In this document: positions 41,720-52,386 of the stretch, piece by piece
How positions within the stretch are numbered: the first letter of the stretch is position 1
Layout of the letters: each line of letters starts with the position of its first letter
DNA from: Cladosporium sp. IMV 00045
Lineage: Eukaryota; Ascomycota; Dothideomycetes; Cladosporiales; Cladosporiaceae
DNA length: 64,000 nucleotides
NCBI GenBank assembly: GCA_001931905.2
Contig: MSJI02000275.1
Location: forward strand, 19,562 to 83,561
Direction of reading: 5' to 3'
Program-made: the position numbers and the translations under genes
Notes under the pieces: generated by a model
Database searches by the model: none
Told to the model about the DNA's origin: nothing
What the model saw: only the letters and a program-made list of their open reading frames with translations

Positions 41720-42907
41720 TCATCCCTTCCTCAACCTCATCCCCAACTCCTCCATCCTCCTCGCCACCCTCTCCCCATCCTCCTCCGCCCCAAACCTCTC
41801 CCTCACCCACTCCAGATCCCTCTCATGCTGCCCCCCAGCATAATACCTCCACCTCCCCTCCTCAGCACTCCACTTTCGATTCGGCACGTACGCCTCCAAA
41901 TTATAGTAATTATCCCTGTGGAACGGGAACTCATACGAAGGCGGACCCTTGCGAGCGAGGAAAGCGTCCGTGCCGCTCGCGGCTTCGGCGAGGGAGAGAT
42001 GGTACGCGCGGTGGGAGGGGAGGAGGGGCCGGGTTTTGACGTATTTGCTTCGGCGGAGGATGGTGCGCGTTGTGGTGTCGAGGTGTTTGGATAGGAGGTG
42101 GGCGTAAGCCAGGGGGTGGGAGATGGCGGCGCGGACTGCCTGGGCGTTTTGGGAGAGCAGTTCGACGTTCCAGGCTGGCGTGGCGCCGCGGGGGATCATT
42201 GGGATGGGCTCGCGGGCGTCGAGGGAGGGTTGCCAGTGCGAGAGGTCGGCGATGGTGCAGAGGTTGTTCCAGGCGAAGACGCAGGTCATGCACGTGCAGA
42301 TTTCGAGGGGGTCGAGGGGTTGGATGTGCTGGTAGGGCTTTTTGTGGATGGTGAGGAGGTCTTGTCGTTTGGTGGAGAGGAGGGCTGGGTGGTATTTCGG
42401 GTCTATGGTTGTGAATGGGACTGGGAGAGGGAAGCATGCTGCCAGGATCGAGTAGCGAGTGCGGATGATATCTTTGGCGAGGGATCTTTCATTGTCGCAG
42501 ATGAATGAGCGTGTAGAACGGTTCAGGCATTGCAGCCGGGCCAGATCCTTTGGGAGAAGGTACGCAAGTATCTCATGAAGTAGTTCAGATGGTAGATCCA
42601 AGAAAGATTGAGGTTTGGCCTTTGGTTTCTTCTTTGACTTCTTCTCCAGTCTCTTTTGCAGGCGTTCGGTCTTTTTCGAATGTAACGTGAGAGATGCAGT
42701 CGTATCAATCAGAGGCTCGTCGTCATCTTCTGCTATAGTAGCAGATTTCTTTTTGAGGCGTCTCCCTCCTGAAGGTACCGTCGTGATGAGATACCCATGC
42801 TCATGGCTCGATTTCACATCCGCTGAACCACTGTCGTTCTTTTGTATTGACGAATCTTCCAGGTCGCTGTCGACGGTACTGATAGAAGTTCCAGCATCGG
42901 CTTGCAT
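41720..42907 (-). CDS. F-box protein, hypothetical
   Basis: One exon encodes 395 residues. An F-box is visible near residues 105-145 (SFLDLPSELLHEILAYLLPK, then DLARLQCLNRSTRSF), preceded by a strongly basic stretch (RLQKRLEKKSKKKPK) and an acidic Ser-rich N-terminus. F-box proteins bind Skp1 and bring substrates to SCF ubiquitin ligases; here no substrate-recognition repeats are seen. The C-terminal 250 residues contain CTCMTCVFAWNNLC and a His/Trp-rich region typical of a fungal family of unknown targets. The ATG at 42907 was chosen over one 105 bases upstream, because the longer version adds a stretch unlike the rest. Substrate and function remain unknown. Confidence 0.85.
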   Translation of the reverse strand: MQADAGTSISTVDSDLEDSSIQKNDSGSADVKSSHEHGYLITTVPSGGRRLKKKSATIAEDDDEPLIDTTASLTLHSKKTERLQKRLEKKSKKKPKAKPQSFLDLPSELLHEILAYLLPKDLARLQCLNRSTRSFICDNERSLAKDIIRTRYSILAACFPLPVPFTTIDPKYHPALLSTKRQDLLTIHKKPYQHIQPLDPLEICTCMTCVFAWNNLCTIADLSHWQPSLDAREPIPMIPRGATPAWNVELLSQNAQAVRAAISHPLAYAHLLSKHLDTTTRTILRRSKYVKTRPLLPSHRAYHLSLAEAASGTDAFLARKGPPSYEFPFHRDNYYNLEAYVPNRKWSAEEGRWRYYAGGQHERDLEWVRERFGAEEDGERVARRMEELGMRLRKG

Positions 42908-43785
42908 GTTTTGCTCTAAACGAATGTGAAAGGTATCATGTGACGCTATCTGGACGAAGAAAAGTGATTTGAATGTAGCACTGACATAGGTGGGCGATCC
43001 TTTTGCCACCAATAAAAAGCTTCCAACTCCAGGCTTGCACTCCTACATTGCACAACAGGGCACCCAATTTCACGTGCGTTTAAACTGACAACATGGACTA
43101 TCTAAAAACATGCCTATTTTCAAGATGTTCTGAACAAAAGCGGACCAATTGACCTAGAGAAGAGCATTGCCCGAACCGCTCATGACAACAAACCAAGAAG
43201 ACAAGAGGCAGCTTTGATCTTTCCGCCTGATACTCAAAAGGGTAAAAACACGTCAAAAACGTATGATTTCCAGCAATCAAAGAAGACTCATTTGTATCGC
43301 ATAGTCCCCATTCCGTCGCCGCCGGCTCTATAGATTACCTTATCATACATACAAAGTCCCCAAGAGTGTGTGGTTTGGCCCCCCCGAAGTTTGTAAGTAC
43401 TCCAGAACAAGTGTCTTTTTGCGCCGTTTTTGCCATGCCGCCAAAAAATAGTAGAGGAAAGAATAATTGAAAAGAGCAAGGTCTTGTCTCACTTGCTCTC
43501 GCAGTCGCCGAATCGATTGCTCAACTGCGCTCACGTCGCCCGCCTACCCAGGCTCGGCACAGCTTCTTCCACTTTGTGTTAGGCACCGTGCATGTACAGC
43601 TGGGCCTTGTTGTGTGATTGCCGATCATCTCGCAAGTTGACAACCAGCTATGTTGTCCCAGATGTCTTTGCTCGCCGCCCGTTTTGCCACCACATGTCCC
43701 AACTCTTGAACTCCATGGCTCCACCGCCAAATCAACCCCAAGAAATTTGGCAGCATTCTTTCCAACGCTGCTAGTGCGAGGTACT
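42908..43785. other. Intergenic, F-box promoter and mitoferrin 3' end
   Basis: 878 bases between two minus-strand genes. Frames here (for example 43521-43832 on the minus strand) have no support. Confidence 0.45.
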
Positions 43786-45060
43786 TCATTTCTCTTCCTC
43801 GGCGCGGATAAAGTAGGCCTTGGCGACCTCATAGGCCGACCAGCAAATCGCGGTACTGGGAGCCGCAGTGACGACTCTGGCGTTCATGCCTCTGAAGAAA
43901 CCCCTAGAGCCCTCCCTCCTGTAGATGATTCCAGCGGCGTTCCACAGACCGCGGGCGTTGCGGATCTCGGGGTCTGTGCTTGTTCCTCTAGTCTGGAGGA
44001 GAGTCTTCACGACGTCGAGGGGAGTGGTGGCGGCCGCGGCGACACCTCCGGCGAGACCACCGGCGGTGCAGTGCGTGAGCGGGTCGTAGCCGGGTCGTCG
44101 GCGGCTCTGCATGACTTTGGTAAGAGACTCGTAGGCGGCGAACTGCAATGCCGTGAAAGGCACGGTCATGGCGAGAGTGGTCGGGTAGGAAGCGTAGAAG
44201 GCACGCAATCCCTCGGTCTTGTACACGGTGCGCGCGCATTCGCCGATGTTGCGGAAAGTCGAGCCGTGGACCTGCATACGCTGCTTGATAACGTCGAAGG
44301 GGTTCATGAAAGCATCACTGGCGATCGTAGCGCATGCGCCGCTTGAGGCTGCAATTGGTGTAAGCATTGTGGTGGTTCGCATGGCCGTTTGCGACTCTTA
44401 CCTGCTGCGACAGGGTGGTGACCGGCGGCGTTGCCGCCCATGGCCTGCTTGACGACTTCGTAGGTTGCGAAATACACGGCGTGTGCCGGTCCTGGGAGTC
44501 CTTTAGAATCTTGCTGGTAATTGTAGTTGTCGTCCTATCTTACCTGCGCCAAGAACTACACTCGAGACACCTCTCCATAACGACATGTATCCCTCTGCTC
44601 TTGAAATGGTTGAGATGGCATTGCCGATGCCGGTGTAGATGGCGGCCGGTGTGGGGTTCACGACTTGCATGCGGGTCTGTCGAAAGAATAATCAGCATCT
44701 TGCGGTCGCAGATGGCGCTCAGCTGTGGAATCCTACCTTGAGCAAATCAATCGGGTACATCACCGAGTGTTCCTGAAGAACGTCAGTCTCCCGTCTGATA
44801 ACTCCGGTCCAATGCGAAAGCATACAGCGATACCAGCGAATGCGCCGGCGGCCATGTTGGCCGCCAGAGAGAAGTTGGGAGGAAGGCCCTCATAACTGCA
44901 AGAAAAGTCCCGTCAGCGCCTCGTCGCGCGCACAGAGAAGAGTCCCAGGGGAAAAAGTGGCGGCGTACTCGTATTCTTCCTCCTCGACAAGGACCTTGTC
45001 GTGAGCCGCCATGGAGGGTGGCTGGGCCACAATTGTCTCGATGTTACCGACTGCAGACAT
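43786..45060 (-). CDS. Mitoferrin, mitochondrial iron carrier (Mrs3/4)
   Basis: This carrier brings Fe2+ across the inner mitochondrial membrane for heme and Fe-S synthesis. I derived six exons: 45060-44969, 44895-44826, 44772-44737, 44676-44544, 44491-44402 and 44348-43786. Introns of 73, 53, 60, 52 and 53 nt have GTACGC, GTATGC, GTAGGA, GTAAGA and GTAAGA donors. Together they encode 327 residues. The three carrier signatures are PIDLLKTRMQ, PFDVIKQRMQV and PLDVVKTLLQT, and the six-helix tripartite fold fits. Mrs3/4 landmarks are an N-terminus with YEGLPPNF and the blocks GAFAGIAEHSVMYP, SLWRGVSSVVLGAGPAHAVYF and GFFRGMNARVV. One exon is only 36 nt, so automatic gene finders may miss it. Confidence 0.95.
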
Positions 45061-45780
45061 CCAATATATTCGGCGGCGCGGAAAGTGAAATGTACTACAG
45101 TATTAAAAGTCGGAATTTGAGGCGATGAAAAGTCCAGCGATGGAGAGCGCAAGGATGGAACGGGTGAGGCTGTGAGTGTTGGAGGAGGCCGTAGAAGATA
45201 GGTTCCTTGCGCAGTCGTCGGTGGCAGTGGTGGTGATGGTAGTGAAATGGCCCCGTTGAGAGCGAGCGAGTTGGAACAAACAGTCGTAGGCCGGAAGTCT
45301 GTCTGCGGCCAATGTGCACGGTTCGCTATCAGATGAATACCTTTACGTCCAACTAGTTCCGCGGAACTGCGCTTGACCCCAAATTGATTATCGGTGACGA
45401 GTGTCCGGGATGAGAAAAATTGGTGCGGGGAGGGGAAACGAAATGATGCTGTTGTGCAGAATCAGATAAACCCAAAGTTGCCACAAAGGAAAAAGAAAGA
45501 TGCATTCGAAGATTCGATTGTTCCAACAGCCTCTTGCTCACAGTAATAAGTCCCTCGCTGCCCTCTTGCCTATCACAGTACGGCCGTGCCGACACCGGCT
45601 GCTCCGGACATAACTGAATCGCCGGCTTTCCCCTTTTGCCGTGAAATGAGTCCCTGCTTGGCCATACTTGCTAGCATGCATATGTCGGCAGGGCGCAGGA
45701 AAGGATCTGATAAGATATTGTACACAAATCTATTCTAGTAACAAGAATATCAATTACACACAAGAAGCCTTGCCCCCTTT
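45061..45780. other. Intergenic, mitoferrin promoter and AsnRS 3' end
   Basis: 720 bases upstream of the mitoferrin start; contains its leader and the 3' end of the synthetase gene. I see no iron-responsive element that I could defend. Confidence 0.45.
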
Positions 45781-47351
45781 TTAGCAGTCGCATCTCCCAT
45801 ACCACCGTGGAAAGGCGACTATGTCCCTCAAGTTGGCCACTCCTGACAGGTAGCACAGCAAGCGGTCGAACCCTAGCCCGAAACCGCCGTGAGGGACACT
45901 GCCGTACTTCCGCAAGTCTTGATACCACTCCAGACCCGCGACGCCTTTGGCGTTCATTGTGTCGACAAGCTCTTTCGAGCGGTGCTCACGCATAGAGCCG
46001 CCTACGAGCTCGCACAAATCTGGCACGAGCAGGTCGAAGCAAGCCACCGTCTCACTTCCACTGGCGGACGGAGACATGTAGAAAGGCTTCTGCCCGGCGG
46101 GGTAGTCGGTGACGAACACCGGCGAGCCCTTGCCGACTGTGCTTGCAATGTAACGCTCATGCTCTGCGGCCAGACCTTCTTCGTACGAGGGTGGGAATTC
46201 GAATTTGACGTCTTCTTCTTGTTGGGCAGTAGTCAATAGCTGGATGGCGCTGTCATATGTGATGCGTGGCCAATATGATGCCCTCAAGCCCTTCCACCGC
46301 TGGTCAAGAGTCGCTGAGTCAACATGAGAGTCGGACTCTTCAGGTGAGGCAGTCCCTCTGGCTTGCAGAAGCTCCTTGTAGAGTTTGGAATCCAGCGTAT
46401 CGGTTGCGACGAAACGAAGCATGTTTTCAATGAGATCCATGATCTGGTTGGCGTCGTCGACGAAGCATTGCTCTGCTTCCAACATGTAGAACTCCGACAG
46501 GTGACGAGGCGTGTCACTTTTCTCCGCTCGGAAGGTCGGTGAAAGCGTCCAGACCTTGTCCACGGCCTGGGCCAGGGCTTCGAGGTGGAGTTGCGCAGAC
46601 ACGGTAAGGTATTTTGGTTCACGGAAGAAGTGTTCCACTTTGGCTTCGCCTTGCGACGTCGAATTTTGCTGAGAATCTTTTGAAGCGTTGGAGGATACGG
46701 TAAACACTTCACCAGCGCCCTCACAGTCTGATGATGTGATGATTGGCGTGTGAGTTTGGACGAAGCCTTCTTCGCTGAAGAAGCGTGTCAAGCTCGCGAT
46801 GACCCGTGATCTGAGGTGAAGTAGTAGCGCATTGTTTGGGATACGGGATCTCAAGTGAGGGACTGTCCGCAGGTAGTCTGCCGTCTGGTATTTGGGCTGA
46901 ATGGGGTTGTTTTCGGCATCATTCTCGCCCAAGACTGTTACGCCAGATACTTGTAGTTCGTGACTCTGCTTGCTACCATGGGACCTGACCCAGGCGCCTT
47001 GCAGTCTGACAGCTGTCCCAGTTGAAAGTCTGTTGACTCAGTCAGTATCTGACAATGTCGATGATTGTTGGGAGATTTTACTTACAGTTCAGTCTGCTCA
47101 GGCTTCAGAACAGCCTGCAGGGGCTCTATTGTTGAACCATCTCCAAGAGCAGCGAAAGCGATCTTCTTCTGCTTTCGGACAGACCGTATCCATCCGTTTA
47201 CTTCGGCTTTTTCAATGGGCTCATCGCGGCTGAGAATGTTGGCTATGCTGTTGTTGCTGGCCTTTTGGGGCGTTCGTACTGTAGAAGTAATGCTTCTCCT
47301 GCTGTGCTTAAAAAGCCGTACATTTCCTCTTGTCGCCCGCCATGCCCTCAT
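45781..47351 (-). CDS. Asparaginyl-tRNA synthetase, mitochondrial
   Basis: The enzyme charges tRNA-Asn with asparagine. Two exons, 47351-47086 and 47029-45781, with a 56-nt intron (GTAAGT...ACAG) encode 504 residues. The N-terminus is a basic presequence (MRAWRATRGNVRLFKHSRRS), so mitochondrial import is expected; yeast Slm5 is the model. An OB-fold anticodon-binding domain follows (EVNGWIRSVRKQKKIAFAALGDGS, about 50-140). The class II catalytic core has motif 1 around HLRSRVIASLTRFF, motif 2 near FRAEKSDTPRHLSEF, and motif 3 GGFGLGFDRLLCYL; it ends FPRWYGRCDC. The Asp/Asn subgroup is shown by the ADYLRTVPHLRSR and THTPIITSSDCEGAGE blocks. Substrate Asn rather than Asp is inferred from the family. 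Confidence 0.92.
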
Positions 47352-47643
47352 TGCCTCTCAGCCTCAATGAGAAGCTTCGATATTTTGTATGTTACTTGCT
47401 AGGAATGCGAGTATAATCTGGATCCGAAGACTCAGCAGGGCGTGGCGCATGCGATTGGTTGCACGAAGTTGGGGGTGACAACCTCAGCCGTGCGCAGCTT
47501 TCGTACCGGACCGCAAATTACGCAGGCGCCACCTACGGGCGCAATATCACGACGACGCGCTTTTGGCGACGACGACATCTTTGCTCGCGACATCAACCTT
47601 CTACCTGTGTTGCATTATCTTAAGTACTCCCGGCGCGTCCATC
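47352..47643. promoter_or_regulatory. Divergent promoter, AsnRS / esa1
   Basis: 292 bases lie between two starts facing away from each other, so both promoters must be here. No known element was identified with confidence. Confidence 0.45.
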
Positions 47644-49358
47644 ATGGCGCCGCGCGACAACCAGGGAAATGGCGGCGATGAGCCCAAGCCGGAGAAAAGC
47701 ATCGCCACTCTTTCAACTCTGCGGTAAGATTTTCCCGATCACGTGTCAAATGCGTACGACAGCCCAATTGAATACGGGATAATATCGCTAACGGTGCTGC
47801 AGAATCGGTGTGAAGGCGATGATAGAGAAGGTGGGCTTTTTGCGACGCAGCTGCTCAAGTCTCACAAGCTTCACCCGCTGACTATGAACGACAGGATGGC
47901 GAAAAACGAAAAGCAGAAATTCTCTCCATAACTACCCGGAAAGGCCGCCCGACATTTTATGTGCATTACGAGGAGTTCAACAAGCGTCTGGACGAGTGGG
48001 TTGCACCAGAACGTATTGATTTATCTCATGAAGTCGAATGGCCACTGCCTGAGAAGCCTGAGCCCAAGTCAAAGCAGAAGCAAACCTCCAAAACAGATTC
48101 GAAGCAAACCAAAGCTGGTCAGAAGCGTCCTAGAGCCAATACCAACCAGCGAGAAGCATCAGGCACTCCCTTCGAGGGCTCGGCGAAGAGTTCACGACGG
48201 CCCTCGCAGTCTGGCGGCAAGGAGAACCGCGACCCAAGTCTTGCCGTCGTTGCCACTGAGGATATCGATGGCACGCCACAGCCTGAAGATGAGTCTACTA
48301 TCGACCTTGTGGACATGCAGGACGCAGCTGCAGCTGCTAAAGCTGTGCCCGATCATGTCCCCTACAGCAGGGAGGAAGAAATCGAAAAGCTTCGAGTTGG
48401 AGGCAGCATGACCCAGAACCAGACTGAGATTTCTCGTGTGCGAAATCTCGAAACCGTCCAAATGGGTGATTCGGAAATCGAGCCCTGGTACTTCTCGCCC
48501 TACCCGGCCGAGTTCACAGACGTAGATATGGTTTACATTTGCGAATTCTGTCTGGGTTATTACGGCAACCTTCACCAGTTCACGCGGCATCGCAGCAAAT
48601 GCACGCTGCTGCACCCTCCCGGAAACGAAATCTACCGTGACGACAACGTATCCTTTTTCGAAATCGATGGACGACGGCAACGAACCTGGTGTCGCAACCT
48701 CTGTCTGCTCAGCAAACTATTCCTAGACCACAAAACGCTCTACTACGACGTCGACCCCTTCCTTTTCTACTGCATGACCACAAGAACCGCCCATGGCCAC
48801 CACCTCGTCGGGTATTTCAGCAAAGAGAAAGAAAGCGCCGAAGGCTACAACGTCGCCTGTATCCTAACCCTTCCCCAATTCCAACGCAAAGGCTACGGCC
48901 GCCTGCTCATTCAATTCTCGTATGAGCTCAGCAAAATCGAAGGCAAACTCGGCTCGCCCGAAAAGCCCCTTTCGGATTTAGGTCTGCTCGGCTACCGCGC
49001 GTACTGGCAAGAAATGATCGTCGACCTGCTGGTCGAGGCGGGCGGGCAGATGAGTGTCGAAGACGTCGGCTCCACGCTCGCCATGACGACCAACGACGTC
49101 CTGCACACGCTGCAAAACCTCAACATGCTGCGCTACAGCAACAAGAACCACGTCATCGTGCTCACAGACGCTGTGCTGCAGCAGCGCGAAAAGCAGAAGG
49201 AGAAGGAAAAGATTAAGGGCAAGCGCTTCATTGAACCGACGAAACTGCAGTGGAAACCACCCGTTTTCAGCGCTGCTGCCAGGACTTGGTATGTTTACAT
49301 TCTGTGGTGACCTACCTAGCTGTACCCTTGTTAACTTGAAATTCACAGGAACTGGTAA
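47644..49358 (+). CDS. esa1: Histone acetyltransferase Esa1 (MYST)
   Basis: Esa1 is the catalytic subunit of NuA4, acetylating histone H4 (and H2A) in the nucleus. I derived four exons: 47644-47723, 47803-47830, 47895-49288 and 49349-49358; introns of 79, 64 and 60 nt; total 503 residues. The chromo-barrel domain (about 25-80) has IGVKAMIEK and [16 protein letters not shown], the C2HC zinc finger is C252, C255, H268 and C272, and the acetyl-CoA loop is QRKGYG (366-371). The catalytic pair is C358 and E392; K310 is the expected autoacetylation site. A Ser/Lys-rich linker follows the chromo domain. Without the last intron the protein would end in an unrelated YVYILW; with it the family end TWNW is restored by an exon of only 10 nt. 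Confidence 0.95.
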
Positions 49359-50464
49359 ACCAACCGGTCCAACATCTTCAGCGTATGCTTACGGTTTTTG
49401 CGTGTTTCTTAGCATTGGCGTTTCTGGCAAATCTACTCACATGGAAAGGAGAAAGGGAGGAGTTTCCGATCTTCCCAATGATGTCGTAAAGAGACGAGAA
49501 AAAATGATACCCACCGCCTTGACTTGCGGTCTTTACACGTTTTGCTAAAAGAAAATCTCACTTCACTTTTCTCACGTCCCTCATCTCACGTCAATGCTCA
49601 CCGCCCACGCCTACGTTGCTCGGCTATTGTGTAATGCCATCATCCGCCATGGATGTCAAGTAGGTGTTCGTCACAGCATGCGAGAGCAACCCTCCCTTCT
49701 TCATAACATGCACGAAACGAGTGACGCAGGGGCCAGGAGAAGCTTGAGGGATCGCACGGAAGAGAAAGAGAAAGCAAAAAAGCGAGAGCAAAATCAAAGA
49801 TTCCGATACGACGCTTTAAAAAAAAAAGATAGAAGAGAGAACCCAGCCCTTTGCGTCTATTCTCCGCCATAAAAAAAAAAAAAGTCAGGACCCGCGCAAT
49901 CAGTGTAAGGCAGGTAGATACTCGCCCCTCGACTTCTCGCCATTCTCGGCTCCTTTTCGCATGTCGTTCGACCAACAAGAAATTGAAATCAAAAACAGAG
50001 AAGGGTGGAAGAAGTGTGAGAAGAAAGGAAGAAGAAGAGCAATCTATCAAGAGAAAAGGAACAAGTCCCCAACTTCCAATCTTCCCGGTCAGATAGATGT
50101 ATAGTACGACAGAAATTTTGTTCCTCTCCGTGCTCGCGGTCTCTTCCTCCTCTAGTAGGGTGAGAAAGGAAAGAAAACCGAGTTTTCAATCCTTGAAAGG
50201 CTCAAGCCTTGCTGTCGCGAACGAAAACATGTTTTTTGTAGGGATTTAATAGATGGGAAAATCTAGAAAGTTGTGCGTGTTCTGGCTTTGGGACTTGCTT
50301 GAAACAAATATCTCTTCATTGTCTTTTTCTCCTGTTTTCTCATGAGGACGCTTTGGGGTTGCCCTTGTTTTGGTATATCTTCTTCTTTCTTTCTTCATCT
50401 GCGTCTGCGTCTTCTTCTTCTTCGCTTTTTTCGCTGCTCGGTGGTCTTCAGGAGATGGCGGAGA
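49359..50464. other. Convergent intergenic region, esa1 / PP2A
   Basis: 1.1 kb between two stops facing each other, with many A-rich and pyrimidine-rich runs (A tracts at 49819-49828 and 49870-49882). Frames here are low in complexity and unsupported. It may contain long 3' UTRs. Confidence 0.45.
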
Positions 50465-51615
50465 TTACAAGAAGTAGTCGGGCGTTCTGCGCGAGACCAT
50501 GGGTTCGCCGGCTCTCGGGCAGGGGTCGAATTGCAGGCTGGCGAATGGCGGGTTAGTTCTGTTGTTGGGGGGTTGGAGATGTCTGGAGGTGCGATGGAGG
50601 ACACGTACAAGGTATACTTGAGGTGTTCGTCAATTTCCATGATCGCTGCTTGGTTACCGCAGCGGTAGCAGTAGTTAGGTGCTGGAAAGTAGAGTCAGGG
50701 TCAATTCGATATCGTAGACAGCAGTAAAATTGTCAAGAAGAGCGTACCTGAGAAAATCGTAACGACATTACGGTCCTGACTCCAGTTGTAACCCTCCATG
50801 ACGAGCTGATGCGCACGCGCAACCAGAGTGAGGCCGTTGTTGTGGTTGAAAGCCTCGCTGATGTCCTGGCCGAACGTGTACCCAGCTCCTCTGGGGGATA
50901 TTCCCCATCCGCACCTGTCGTCGGGGTCGGACCAGAGCAAGTCGCACATGGGGCCCTCGTGGGGCACTTCTTGTATCCTGTCCAGCGCGCGGATGTTATC
51001 CAGAGTGTCGATGCTGGGCGAGAGACCACCGTGAAGACAGAAGATCTGGTTGTCAATGAGAGCCGTCAAGGGCAGGAAATCGAAGAGGTCTGTGAAGTAC
51101 TTCCAGACGTTCGCGTTGCCGTACTTGCGCAGGCACTCGTCGTAGAAACCGTAGACCTGGGTGATCTGGCGAGACTCGTGGTTGCCGCGCAGGATGGTGA
51201 TGCGGCTGGGGTAGCGGATCTTGAGCGCGACCAGCAGAGTCACGGTCTCGACGGAGAAGTAGCCGCGGTCAACGTAATCGCCCATGAAGAGGTAGTTGGT
51301 GTCGGGGTTAGGTCCGCCAATCTTGAAGAGCTCCATCAAGTCGTGGAACTGGCCGTGGATGTCACCGCACACGGTGACGGGGCACTTTACCGGCTGCACG
51401 TTGCTCTCATCCTGCAATACCTCTCGCGCCTTCTCGCACAGCCTCCGCACTTCGTCTTCGGACAGCTGCTTGCACGCCATGAGGCTCTCGACCCAGCTGT
51501 CGAGGGTGCCAATCGTGGGTGGGTCCACGGGGTCGCCGAGGGTGTGCTCAACCTTTCCTACATCCTCCATGTTGGTGTCTCCAACCGGCTGCCTAAGCGC
51601 GGCAGCCTCCGCCAT
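50465..51615 (-). CDS. Protein phosphatase 2A catalytic subunit
   Basis: PP2A-C removes phosphate from Ser/Thr in complex with A and B subunits. Three exons, 51615-50748, 50681-50609 and 50537-50465, with introns of 66 and 71 nt encode 337 residues. The PPP metallophosphatase motifs are GDIHGQF (84-90), GDYVDRG (112-118) and RGNHESR (143-149). The C-terminus restored by splicing is RRTPDYFL, whose last Leu is methylated in the family to control B-subunit binding. The first intron is in the phylogenetically conserved [14 protein letters not shown] region. The N-terminus is about 30 residues longer than animal PP2A-C, as is common in filamentous fungi. Unspliced reading would replace the C-terminal TPDYFL, so the last intron matters. 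Confidence 0.96.
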
Positions 51616-52386
51616 CTTGTCGGGAATGATATGTGGATGTGTCTTCGGGTTGCGCGGTGGTGGCGGAGGATGGTGTTATAGAGCCGTGGTGAGGGGCTCG
51701 GTGAGGCTCTGTTACGTCGCGGCGTGGGCTTGCAAGCGGTGTCGGAGGCGGTGCGGCGAGGGAGTAGTCGCGACGGGTATTTCAAGATCAGGGTATCACG
51801 TGTAAGCACGGTGGGAGTGGGAGGGGTGGAGCGGGTCAATGGTGATGGCGGTGGTGGTGGTGGGAGCGGAGTGGTGGTGGTGGGTGTGGTGATGTTGACT
51901 TTCTGGCTGGCCCATCGAGCTTGCCCTGACTGACGGATGCTCTCAGTCAATTCGCGGCGGGCTGATTTGATGGTCCGTGATGCTGGCTTGGCTGACGACG
52001 AATCCATGCGGCACGCGATACGATCGACCAACACATCCATGTACATGTACATTTATCGTCTTTGTTGATACGATATTCAATTCAGTGCTTCGTGTTGATA
52101 CTGTGTGAAGGTTGCTGTACTGGTGTGCGAATCATCAAGGGCTCAAGAATTAATATATGCCATATACCGGGAGCATCCAGCAATACATGTATCCATCCAA
52201 ACACGTCGCCATCTCCAACTCAGCTGGTGAGGGGCAGGCCTCGAGCAAAACAGACACCAGAATCGTGTATTGATCAGACGTCCAAATACTTTTAGTTCAA
52301 CGAGTGGAAAACAACTATATGTGAAAGGCTCAATCCCACGATTATACCCATTTGTAGAGCTTGTCCTATTTTATCTTACATTCTAC
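51616..52386. other. PP2A upstream region with GTG-rich run
   Basis: 771 bases with no supported gene, between the PP2A start and the Urb1 stop. A GTG/GGT-rich purine run lies at 51841-51894. The PP2A promoter and leader are here. Confidence 0.5.

Noticed and set aside
50809..51681. 290-residue plus-strand frame over PP2A
   Set aside because: Antisense to PP2A-C, no recognisable domain.
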